The notes below the pieces were generated by a model that was not told where the DNA came from, searched no databases, and saw nothing but the letters and a program-made list of their open reading frames with translations. DNA of 64,000 nt, from NCBI GenBank assembly GCA_963920765.1, contig OY987251.1:4590501-4654500 (forward strand), in the 5' to 3' direction. How positions within the stretch are numbered: position 1 is the first letter of the stretch; each line of letters opens with the position of its first letter. Of the stretch, positions 25,025-35,292 are shown piece after piece. The stretch comes from Ulota crispa (taxonomy: Eukaryota > Streptophyta > Bryopsida > Orthotrichales > Orthotrichaceae). The position numbers were made by a program, and so were the translations under genes.

Positions 25025-25606
25025 CTCCCTCTGTCCCATTATAAAGCTCCAAAAACTTCTCCATGAGGGATTAACTGTAATTTTAAAAATTATGGTAGTG
25101 ATAAATGCATTTTGAAATCTATACACCACCTGTTAAATGTTTATCTCCAGTTTTTATGTTGTTGTTTAGACACCCAAATTTCATGCAAGAAGTATCATTT
25201 TTGTGCATAATTTGTAAATGCTGCCAACTCCTCATTATTTTAATCTTTGTACCAATGACACATGCATTCTAGAATCAATATACCATCTACCAAATGCGTG
25301 CAAAATTTGCAAAATCTTCATCTTTGATGTTGCCATTTGGACACCCAAATTCCATGCAAAAAGTACCATATTTGTACATGTTGCTAGCTCCTCATTATTG
25401 ATGATTTAAAGATTAGTAGCAACAATGGTACCTCATGGGCAAGGCCAAGCTTGTTAGGAGATGAATGCTTTCTAATTGCTTGACTTGCCCCCATGAGATC
25501 ATTGGACATGACAAACACTTTCTCAACAATTGAAATTAGTAAAAGGGAGCTTTTTAGTGGGACAAGAACTATGCCTAATTTGGAGCTTATATTGGGATAG
25601 AGGGAG
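25025..25606. mobile_element. Stowaway-like MITE, larger copy
   Basis: CTCCCTCTGTCCCATTATAA and TTGGGATAGAGGGAG are inverted ends with TA on both sides (25023-25024, 25607-25608). The interior shares AGCTCCTCATTATTGATGAT with 844-1257 in the other orientation. 582 bp, no transposase. Confidence -1.
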
Positions 25607-25608
25607 TA

Positions 25609-26694
25609 CCTCTTAACCATTTGAAATACTTTTATTATTAGGAAAATCATCTATTTATACTACTAAGTGGGAGGATTTCCGTAAGTGCTCCTTTTCTAGA
25701 ACCTTCCAAAAAAATTTGGTATAAATTGAAGGAATAAAAAATGTCCTAGATATAAAACACCAAGTACTCTCTAACCATGTTGTTTTTCAAAATTTTCTAA
25801 AACTTTTGATAGGAGTTGCAATGATAAAAGGCACTTTAAGCACCAAGCACCCCCCAACTATGACATTTTTGAAAACAAAGTACTCTTCTACTAGAACTTA
25901 GATGTTTATCATGAATGTTCATAATGCGGTGAAAACTTGGAACTACCAATATAAACATCTGGTCCACCCCCATTAATCTCTTACTACTTTGTATTGTAAT
26001 GTGTAATAGAAGGTGGAGGTATTTGATGGCAAGAGATAAATTCATGCCAACAATGAAACTAGAATTTACAAACGTCCAAATGCATGGCATGGAATGTCCA
26101 AGATGCCCTCATAGCAGTCTTTGCCGCACCACCTTGGACCTTCTTCATTTTAGTGCCATGCAATGTGGGTCATATAAACTTCTTGGATGTTTGTGGTGTT
26201 CACTTGCCAATCTTTGTTGAGCTCTCCCAACTAGGTCTAGATATAGCAAGGCTTTTGTTGTCATTTGGACATGAGCAAAACATATAGGAAAAGCCCCTTA
26301 CGCAAGCCCTTATGCAAGGGAATTCTCATGTATCGGGAACAAGAGCAAGCCCAAGTTCCTAGTGGCTTAAATGTGAGAATCCCCATGTGTGCAACACTTA
26401 ATTTGCGTAAACGTCACTTGCACAAAATTAGCACAATGTTGTCAGATGCACTATTTTTTTAAGCACCAAATTTCTTTCAAAATGTTTTGTTCTTGTTGTG
26501 AAACCTTCTTCCTTCCTACTTCTGTGATTTGCCTAATTTCTTTTCTAGTGTTTCATCCTCTTTGCAAAACCTCCTTCCTGTTTCTTTGGTTGAAAGAAAC
26601 ATCAATCATGTCAAAAAGGCTCTAGAAAGATGTAAAAGTGATAAGAGTGAGTTACAAAAATGACACCATTCCACAATTTTTGGAGCTAACGCGT
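25609..26694. other. No gene seen
   Basis: Mixed AT-rich DNA. Two overlapping open frames at 25999-26290 have no recognisable domain and I do not call them. GCCCCTTACGCAAGCCCTTATGCAAGGG at 26293-26320 is a small imperfect palindrome. Confidence -1.
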
Positions 26695-26940
26695 TATTTG
26701 TTAATTTTGAAATATGCTTACAAAGTGGGACCTTTGAAGGTTTCAGGTGTACTCCTAAAACCAAGCTCAGAGCGTTTTTTTGGTCCACGTGTCCTCACGT
26801 GAGAGGAAAAGTTTGCGAGGAAAAAAATCTTAGTGGCTAAGACAAAATTTGATACTTTTGAATGTGGTTTAAGGTAACTTTTGGGTTTAAGGTGGGTACA
26901 AAATGATACCTCCATTTTTCCCAATTTAACAAATAACGCC
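26695..26940. mobile_element. MITE family C, copy 2
   Basis: It ends in TTCCCAATTTAACAAATAA. The interior (TCACGTGAGAGGAAAA, TCTTAGTGGCTAAGA) is the reverse complement of 24509-24768. The left end, TTTGTTAATTTTG, is worn. Confidence -1.
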
Positions 26941-27318
26941 TAAGCTACGTTCCGCAATGTAACACCACTGTAAAAAATTTGTTTGTTACTTTCATAGGAA
27001 TAAGGACAACTGGTTACACAAAGGTTTTTGTTCAAGCAACGTTTATAGTGACATGTTCGTGTTCCATGGTAGGTTGGGAGAATCAAGCACCACATTGTTG
27101 ATGAAAGAGACCCAGGAGCAAACTACCACTTGATCCACTGGACTATCTTGAATTACTGCTTTTAATGAAAATTTCATGTGGCCATGCACTAAAACAATGG
27201 TACTTTTGCATAGCATTGAGGATCTACAGCAACAATGCAACTGGAATTAGAATGGTTCTAAACTTCTAACTGAAGTTACACAACACATTACACTACGCAT
27301 TTTTTCTTGGCAATATAA

Positions 27319-27339
27319 ATATATATATATATATATATT
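27319..27339. repeat. AT dinucleotide microsatellite
   Basis: About ten AT units in a row. The stretch 26941-27693 around it holds no gene that I recognise. Confidence -1.
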
Positions 27340-27693
27340 TGATGTTTACACTACTGTCTGTTTTTTTGTAGATCAATTGTGGCTTTGTTAGCTTTTTAAG
27401 CAGTAATCTTAGGTACACCATAATACTAAAGAATAGTACCTTAACTGTTTGTCATGTCTCTACCTAAAAAATCCAACGCGCTGGAAGAAAGACGTGCAAC
27501 AAGGGCTGCTAGGTATTGTGAAAAGCGTGCTGCTCAAGCATGGGCTGCAACAGAAGAGAGAAGGATTGCAAATTGTGCTCAATGGCAACAACATGCAATG
27601 TTATAACAAGACAACATCATCCATCAGGGTCTGGGCTGCAGTTGATTTCCAGAAAGATCTAAAGTTTGACATCCATCTCATAGCTTCACTTAT

Positions 27694-27949
27694 CACCATA
27701 TTAGGTAAATTGGGAAAAAGGGTATAATTTGGGACTTTCAGACTCGCTTTCAAAAGTTTGAGGTGATCTCCTTAATCTGAGCTCCAGCGCTTTCTTTTGC
27801 ACACATGTCTTCACTTGAGAGGAGGGATTTGCAAGGGAAAAAATCTTAGTGGCTCAGATTGAATCTGATAATTTTGAATCTAGCTTTTTGGGTTTGGGGG
27901 GGAAAACAAAGTGGGACACCCTTTTTTTCCCAATTAACCTAATATGGTG
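27694..27949. mobile_element. MITE family C, copy 3
   Basis: The cleanest copy: CACCATATTAGGTAAATTGG on the left pairs with CCAATTAACCTAATATGGTG on the right. Interior TCTTAGTGGCTCAGA as in copy 2. 256 bp. Confidence -1.
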
Positions 27950-27966
27950 TTACTTGTTAAAGCTTA

Positions 27967-28270
27967 GGCCCGGTTCAAATATGCTACCGGATAAAACACA
28001 AACAATGGCACCTAGTCTAGTCTTTCATCTTTTGGAGAAAAACGTTGCTACAAAGCAAGATCATTCATCTACTAGACAAGTTTAGAGCCACCCTCATAGC
28101 AAGTCCCAAAACTTTGCTATCTTGTGTGTTGATGAGGCTATATTGGTTGGTGACATGGCATTTTGAAGTACCGGATAAACCCTAAGTGTGAACATATTAG
28201 TAAAAAAAATTAATATTTCAACCAATGAGTTTTGAGATAATTTTGTCCGGTTGCTAGTCTAAACCGGGCC
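27967..28270. mobile_element. PIF/Harbinger-like (Tourist) MITE
   Basis: GGCCCGGTTCAAATATGC on the left and TAGTCTAAACCGGGCC on the right are inverted ends, with TTA on both sides (27964-27966, 28271-28273) as the 3-bp target duplication. 304 bp, non-coding. Confidence -1.
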
Positions 28271-28383
28271 TTAGAGTGGTGGTCAATTTTGCCAACTCAA
28301 AAGAGCCTCAAGTTTTACCATTAAGCCCTCCCAAGTTTTCTACCATAGGAAATATCATGTTTAACATGGCAGTAAAAAATTTT

Positions 28384-28627
28384 AACAGTGCATTGCTCTA
28401 TTAAGTTTTTAACATTGCAATGCACTATTAAACAATTGTTCACAGGCATTGTGGGAGCGTTTGCAGGTAGTGTGGGAGTGTGCGTTGAGCTTAACTCTAG
28501 ATTAAGCTCTTGCGCAAGGGCTTCTTGTGATATTAAACGCGCTTGGGCTCTTGCCCTCTCGGGTTTAATATCGCAGGAAGCCTTGGCACGTTTAATATCA
28601 CAGGAAATCCTTGCGCAAGGGCTTAAC
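28384..28627. repeat. Two stem-loop forming segments
   Basis: Near 28384-28432, AGTGCATTGC and GCAATGCACT form a short hairpin. At about 28503-28627 a longer one pairs CTTGCGCAAGGGCTTCTTGT with its near-complement downstream, arms of about 35 bp around ~45 bp. It could be a foldback transposon or a small-RNA hairpin; sequence alone does not decide. Confidence -1.
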
Positions 28628-29826
28628 CCTATACATCTTGCCTCTTTGGTGAGGTATACGGATGGATGTTCTAATATTAGTGCAAAGTGCATGCCTCTAA
28701 AAGCCTATTTTCACTTGCTCCTAGTAAAAAGTTACTATTTTTGTAGAGAATAACAAAGTAGGTGTACAAAGGGTACTCATAGCTTGTATATGTTGTTAGC
28801 TCTTTTTAGCAAGGATGAATAGTACTTTTGGTACTTGTTGTTCACACTATTGGCAGTCAACCATCTTCACCAACTTTACATGATACTATGGTTAGTATTA
28901 TCAAATCTTAGTTTTTCTTGATTTTGGAATGTAAGAGATTTGACAAAGAATTATTTATGTGATTATAGTTTATTAAAATTTCTACATACTAAAACCAATA
29001 CTATCTACTTGCCAACTAGGTTTAGTTCTTAAATTACTAACTCAAGTGAGCATGCCAATTAAAATTAACCACACTGCTCATAAGAGAAAGTGGAAATAAA
29101 CCTTCAACGTTGTTGAGACCAATTTTTGGCTTTTGATTGACTAAATATTACTATAGAAGTGGAATAACATTGTTTCTCATTCTAGATTCTATTGGGACAT
29201 ACATGATGCAGTTTAACACATGTACATGGATACCTTTTGCATGCACAATGTTCACACAAGGGTCCCACTTGCCAATTAAGTAGTAAAGATGCACCACCGT
29301 GTAGTGTATTTTGTTTTGAGGTTTTTTTACCAAAACTTAGTGTGAGCTCTTAAGATGATGTATTTTGAGTTTGAGCTTAACTAGCAATAGAAAACTTACC
29401 AAATCTAATTTCTTATCGCATATTAAAATTTGAAAAAAATTAGGTTTTGAAGAATATAATATTATCACAAGATCAACACCTATTATCATGGGATGGCTAC
29501 TTTAAAAAAAATTACTAACATGAGAAGAAAATTTTCACCATGATGATCTTCATTGTGAATCACATCCATTGTAAATTCTTTTGGTTTAACTAACTATATT
29601 TTGTAATTGATATGAAATTTTTTAAAACTTGTTTCAAAAAATTACAGTAATTTCAAATTTTCACCATAATCTATAAATATTTTTTGCACATATAGTATGC
29701 ACATACCTTCTTCTTTTAAAATTATAATGTTGAATTTTGATGTTAATTTACATTGCCACAATCACTTCTAAGAGATAATTGTAATCCCATAAGAAATCCA
29801 TAGTTGTAGGCCCGTCCTTTAAGGAT
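28628..29826. other. No gene seen
   Basis: Strongly AT-rich DNA up to the start of the left inverted-repeat arm. No conserved frame, RNA gene or paired ends were recognised. Confidence -1.
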
Positions 29827-30149
29827 TAAGCTAGTATAATCTTTTCATCACTTGTAAATAGAGCCTAAGTCCGATCTCTAGGGTTCATCCAAGGGAACAA
29901 GGAACGTGATGTTAGAGAACGTGATAGGGAACGTGATATTAAAGAAGGCTGAGTGTATATCGATGGTATTCTATATTTTTGAAATAATTTGGTCCAAATC
30001 AAAGGAGAGAGGGGCCATTGTCAAAGCCTTGCTCGCCTGCGTCGCCATAGCCGGAGGTTGGAAGATTATTTAGCTGGTAAGGATCCAAGCACCAGAGACT
30101 GTTAAGAATCCACAGTTGACACAGCACTTTTGCATTATCATCTCTAATT

Positions 30150-30960
30150 CTACGCTTAAAAATTGCTATGACAAAATGATTGCTATAGTTTATAATCCTA
30201 ATTGCAGCAGCACAAGTGAGGTGATGTGACAATTACTTGTGTACTGTATGCTCAATCTGAGCTATTCAGAGAGTTTTCAGAATGGAGGAAACTAAGAAAC
30301 TCGATTGCATGTTATTGAAATAATTCATGGCCTAGTTGATTACGAGTTTGCAGGCATCTTAAATAATTTGAAACTGATATACAGCATGATTTGTCTGATG
30401 AAGTTTGTCTCAAATTCTATGCTTAAAAGTCGCTATAATGAAATGATCATTCTAGTTTATAATACTGCTTTTGCAGCAGCACAACTGAGGTGATGTGACA
30501 AATACTTATCTGTACCGTATGCTCAATTTGAGCTATTCGGAGAGTTTTCAGGATGAAGGAAAAGAAATTCGATTGTTCTTGAGATAATTCATGGCTTAGT
30601 AGATTACGAGTTTGCAGGCGTTTTAAATGTTTTGAAACTACTATACAGTCCGTCTGGAGAGAAATGAAAGCAGGTGCAGAAATATTCTTAAGTTATGCTG
30701 TATGATGATTTAATGAAGTTGCGGTGTATGTATTGTATTTGTGGTTTCTGATTCGAGATGCTTAAGATTTTGATCGCTAGTACAGTACTGTAATCTGCTT
30801 TGAGATTTGTCTTATTTAGCTACTAAGTTGCGACAGAGAATTGGCTATGGCGACTTAATTGCTGTAGGTTGTAACACAAATTTGCGGCATCAGAGACACT
30901 AACGGATGTGATGAGAATAAACTTCGGTATTCTTGACCTGAGCTATTCAGATACGACTCA
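30150..30960. repeat. Tandem ~266-270 bp repeats upstream of the calmodulin-like gene
   Basis: A unit with CAGCAGCACAA, GAGGTGATGTGACAA and GAGCTATTC marks positions about 30205, 30475 and, more worn, 30945. The right arm carries the same set (50200, 49915, 49440), so the tandem array existed before the inverted duplication. Confidence -1.
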
Positions 30961-31380
30961 GGCATTAAGAAATGAAGTTTGACTGTAATTCTATTGTTTC
31001 ATAGCCTAATCGATTGTAAGTTAAGAAATTGCAGGCGCTCTTAATACTCCGGAATATTGGAACGGACAAGATTGGGGATTGTAACAAAGGCGAGTACGGA
31101 ATCTTTCTGAAGGTACTCTGCATGTTTTACATTGACGAAGTTCTGTTATTGTTTAGTTCCAAATAGGAGAAAGCATTGTTTGCAGTTCACAGGATGTAGC
31201 ACAGACTGAGAGAATCTCTTAACTTCAAAGATGCGTGCAATTATGGTCGATAGTGTCGCAATGTATGGGTCGAACCTACTTTAAATTAAACCGAGTCTCT
31301 CTGTCGATAGCTGTTACGATTGATTTTAAATTTTACTGGCCGCATTCAAATAGGCAGCAAGTGAGGAGAACTAAAAATCA

Positions 31381-32157
31381 ATGAGTACTTCACATAACGA
31401 CGACGATGTGAACTCTTCACCGCAATCGCAAGAGGATTCTCCGACTGATAATGACAAAGGGAAGAGTCCTCTCGAAGCCTCAACTTCTTCAGGGCAGACG
31501 AGATTGTCCATGCACAGGAAAGAGTGTAGGACTTTGTTTCAACGTCTTCTTGGTCGTCGTGAAAATACCAAAACCGCATCTGTCCAAGCCAGCGCTCTTC
31601 ACCCGATGATGAAGAATTTGGGAATGGCATCTGAGATTACACCGGATGAACTGTGTGACATGTTAAAGTTGCCAGGTTATGCTGACGAGACCGGTGCCGT
31701 AAACTTTGAATGGTTCAGAGTATTCGCTAAGGATTTTATGCTTCTCGAGTCACTCAGTGCGTGCAAAAGTGCATGGGCGAAAAAAAAAATAGACCAAGGG
31801 CCAGTTGGAGATTTCTTTGAGGCTCTCGAATCCACAAAAGAATTGGGATTCATGACTTTTGACTTCCATGATGCTTTTGCCAAATTGGACGTGGAAATTG
31901 CAGAGGAAAGCGCCGACATCCTCGTGCGGTACTCAAATCTTCACACAGCTGTTAAAATTACCTTCGAGCAATTTTTAAAAGTGCTCAACAAGGAACATGC
32001 GGAATACTTGCAACGCACAGGCCAAACGACATTGTCACTTAGAACGTATACTCTGGACAAGAGCTCTCGTGCCGGACGCCTGATGCTCTTTGCATCGGCA
32101 TATACAAGATCTCACCATGTCAGTAGAGGACCGGCATCGGTGTCTCCGGAACTATAG
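31381..32157 (+). CDS. Calmodulin-like protein with degenerate EF hands (left arm)
   Basis: Intronless, 258 residues. Residues ~1-55 are acidic and low-complexity (PQSQEDSPTDNDKGK). The rest follows calmodulin in layout: MMKNLGMASEITPDELCDML then GAVNFEWFRVFAKDF corresponds to the end of the N lobe, and FDFHDAFAKLDVEIAEESAD then KITFEQFLKVLNKEH to the C lobe. The acidic calcium-ligand positions of the loops are largely missing, so calcium binding is unlikely. A basic tail follows (TYTLDKSSRAGRL). Function unknown; binding of a calmodulin-type target helix is inference only. The ATG is the first in frame and is conserved in the right-arm copy. Compared with that copy it has an insertion near residues 34-50. 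The calmodulin relation is by eye and remote. Confidence -1.
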   Translation: MSTSHNDDDVNSSPQSQEDSPTDNDKGKSPLEASTSSGQTRLSMHRKECRTLFQRLLGRRENTKTASVQASALHPMMKNLGMASEITPDELCDMLKLPGYADETGAVNFEWFRVFAKDFMLLESLSACKSAWAKKKIDQGPVGDFFEALESTKELGFMTFDFHDAFAKLDVEIAEESADILVRYSNLHTAVKITFEQFLKVLNKEHAEYLQRTGQTTLSLRTYTLDKSSRAGRLMLFASAYTRSHHVSRGPASVSPEL

Positions 32158-33126
32158 TGAAAGATAATGTCATGAGTCAAGTTAGAGCTCTTTTTCCCTC
32201 AAACCAAATAGAGTGGAGCAACCGAAAGACAATGCTGAGAGAGAGAGGTTAGCCACACAAGTAGAACGTCTGTCTCAAACACTTTCTTAGTTTCCAGTAC
32301 TTCAAAGTAGGATGAGGTCACTGTGAATTTACCAAACTACGGCAATATCTGCATTGCGTAAATAATCCAGAATGAGTGAGGATATGCAGGCCAAGAAAGT
32401 CACCCTTGGAGACCATACGTTTGACCATACGGTTTCTAGCAGATAACGATTTCCCATGAGCACTTCAATCGTTGCTACTTGACATAACCTGCAGAGTTAG
32501 CAGTGTTGAGCACACAAACCGAGAAGAAAGTTTCATGATAGCAAGCTGCATGAGTAGAGGTACAAAAAACTGGAAGAGGACAAACCAAGAAGCTTTTTAC
32601 AACTCTTTCTATGCTTGAGGCGTAATATTCTTGAGACTATGCACTCTTATGTCGCACGGTACCTAACCATTCTCTGGATCACTGCAACATGTGCATCCTA
32701 AGAAGGGTGATTAATGCACTCCCGGCCACAGGTACTTAAACTTGCATTCCAGGAGTTCTCTCATATGGTTCTGTGTAAAAGCAAGATTTAACAATATAGA
32801 GCAAAGACTTAGAAATGCTTGAAGCAGGATCAGCCGTGCAGACGGATCTTTGAGAATTCAATGTCAGAATCCAAGTCCCATGCAGGCCAGACCAGAGTAC
32901 TTACAAATCCTCTGCATCGTGGAACGTAGTGAGGTAACCCCACTTCCGGTGAACCTTTTCTGTTGAAACATGCCTAGTTATGACGGTCAATATGATATCA
33001 GTCTAATTGACATAGAGATTATGATAGTTGATACTACAAGCATATAGTTCATTTCAGCAGTAGCAGCTTGAATTCGCTCACCTCTCATAAACTGGCACCA
33101 TCACTTGAAATCACAATGATTGAAAT
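32158..33126. other. 3' flank of the left-arm gene
   Basis: Duplicated in the right arm (47338-48262) and otherwise without recognisable coding. The similarity to the other arm ends at about 33103. Confidence -1.
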
Positions 33127-33372
33127 ATTTGTTAATTTGGGAAAATGATCTTTCCCAAAGCAGATTTTGGAGATACTGAAGTTAGCGTTTGTGAGAATAT
33201 TTTGATGATTTAAAGTGATGTTTCTGAAAAATCCTTCAAAAAAAAATAATCATGAATGTAAAGACCTGGAGAAACCATCTTAAAATTCACTCTAAACTAC
33301 CAAAAACTTCTTAAAACCATAAAGTCTGAAAGTCCCAAAAATGCGTTTCTTTCCCAAATTAACAAACATTGT
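33127..33372. mobile_element. MITE family C, copy 4
   Basis: TTTGTTAATTTGGGAAA on the left and TTTCCCAAATTAACAAA on the right are near-perfect inverted ends around about 245 bp. Confidence -1.
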
Positions 33373-33382
33373 GTTTGATTTC

Positions 33383-33853
33383 TTAACCCTTAAACGTCTG
33401 AGTGTACGTGCCGCTGTGACTAGTACAATATAGTAGAGCTCCTATAAGCTAATATCTTGTAAGCTAATATGCTTTGTAAATTATTGTATAACATAAATCT
33501 CAATGTCAGACCATACATCAATCATAAACCAAAGTTATTAATTCTATAGTAGTAATACTTCTTAGTGGTATCCCGGCACTAACCTCAAGGTAATTAACTA
33601 ATAACTTACTTAAACTAATTTAATTCTTGGGGTCCCAACCATATCAGTTTAGAGGAGTTCTACTGTACAAGGTTTCTTTCTTGTATGTGGAATGGTTTCA
33701 CACCTTTACAACATTTGAGATTAACAAAGAAGTTGAAATATAGATCTATGCGGTTCTAGTGAGCTATTGGAGATCCCAAATTAAAGCTTCTTGCTGATAG
33801 CGAATGCTAACGGCAATGTATGTACTATGCCCTATGATCATTTAAGGGATAAG
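33383..33853. mobile_element. MITE family B copy with a second MITE nested in it
   Basis: The host has CTTAACCCTTAAACG and ATTTAAGGGATAAG ends and matches 51315-51545 and 61078-61312. Inside, 33424-33668, AGTAGAGCTCCTATAAGC and its inverted partner GTTTAGAGGAGTTCTACT bound an insert that the other copies lack, placed within the GTACAATA sequence of the host. Confidence -1.
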
Positions 33854-34081
33854 CTCCAAATGGTCGGATTCAACTCGTAGCTTCCTCTACATCATATTTG
33901 TCCACAAAAGGTTGTTACATTTATATCATATGGGAGTTTTGCAAATTGATGCTCGAATGATAAGTCTAGTCCAAGCTAGAATACCCAACACCCTCTCCTG
34001 TCAAAAGTTTTGCAAATTTCTAGTGGAGTGCTTCCTTTCTGCTATTTCAGCAGTGAATGCTATTTCAACGGTGAATCCTCC

Positions 34082-34181
34082 CCGATCTAAGTTCCCAACT
34101 TGGGATGTACAATGTTTTTGAGCATGGCCCCCGATCTAAGTTCCCAACTTGGGATGTACAATGTTTTTGAGCATGGCCCCC
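34082..34181. repeat. Two 49-bp direct repeats
   Basis: CGATCTAAGTTCCCAACTTG starts at 34083 and again at 34132, followed by the same GGGATGTACAATG text. The period is exactly 49 bp and the copies are nearly identical, so recent. The stretch 33854-34980 otherwise shows no gene. Confidence -1.
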
Positions 34182-34999
34182 TGGCCTCATTTTTTGGATC
34201 TCTTTGCTGGCGCTTAGGGGTTAAAGCAGTTATAATTATTTCTGTAAAAGGATGGTGAGATTTGGATCCGGGATTTTTTTTGCACTGTAGATAAATAGTA
34301 AGAAGCCTCCATGCACGTCCAATGGAGGATTTGTGTAGAGAGGCAGATGCATTGGCGGATATCAAATATAAAAAACCGAATCTGGCGCCAGGAGGCCAAA
34401 AAAATATCTAAATTTTGGATACAAAACTTCCAAAGTATTGCCATATACAAAAACTACTGCACTGAAGTGGGATATGGTGTGAATTGCAGTTTGGCTCTGA
34501 AGTCTGGACTAATCAGATTCTGAGATTTCAGTGAGACGTGGGACATACTATCACCTGCCTTCAATAAACCGAAGAGGAAACCAAACAAGTGAGCCGAATT
34601 ATAAGCTCTAAGCACTGATTAGGTCACTTTCATCACCCCTAAAATTAAGCCCAAAATCACCAATAGTCTCATGCCATTCCATCGTCTCCTCCCACGCAAA
34701 AACAGTGACACAAAATAGAACAAAATCTCCCAGAAGAAAATACGGTTTAGGGTTCTGTAGTTGCTTCACATTGAATAAGGGAACGTAACATCTGAACTAC
34801 AAAGGCATATGCCACACAAGTACAAGGAGGAGCTTGTATTTCTGACCTAACCTGTACAATGCAAGCACTTTCAAATGTCCTACATATACAATTTGCCTAC
34901 GAGAGAGAGAACCAAAAGAATCGAACTAAGTTGTATGCTTTGCGCACGAATTAAGCCGGATTCCATCACTGACAGAATTGTGTCAGAACCAGTTCTACA

Positions 35000-35150
35000 A
35001 TCTCATGCCAAGCTCAAGCCAAGCTCAGCCAAGCTCAGCCAAGCTCAAGCCAAGCTCATGCCAAGCTCATGCTCATGCCAAGCTCATGCCAAGCTCAAGC
35101 CAAGCTTATCTCAAGCTCATGCCAACCTCAAGCCAAGCTCATGCCACTTC
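35000..35150. repeat. 11-12 bp minisatellite, CAAGCTCATGC type
   Basis: AAGCTCA with a GCC or TGCC spacer is repeated a dozen times. Both plus-strand frames through it are open only because of the repeat period. Confidence -1.
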
Positions 35151-35177
35151 TCAAAAACAGCAAAAAACGAGACGTCG

Positions 35178-35292
35178 AATTAGGGTTCAGGATTCACGGT
35201 CTAAACAGCAAAAAGAAGAGGTCGAATTAGGGTTTAAGGAGGTCGAAATAGGGTTTAGGGAGGTCGAAATAGGGTTTAGGATTCACGGTCGC
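35178..35292. repeat. ~20 bp repeat touching the 3' end of the plastid membrane-protein gene
   Basis: GAGGTCGAAATAGGGTTTAG is present about four times. GGATTCACGGTC occurs on each side of the array (35188 and 35279); the right copy contains the last codons and stop of the gene on the minus strand. Confidence -1.

Larger units (their letters stand above)
29827..33103. repeat. Left arm of a ~3.2 kb inverted duplication
   Basis: From AAGCTAGTATAATCTTTT to CTCTCATAAACTGGCACCA the arm matches 47338-50560 in reverse complement, including flanks, leader and the gene at 31381-32157. Differences are scattered substitutions and small indels. The outer boundary of the right arm is near 50560 and its inner boundary near 47338. 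Confidence -1.
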
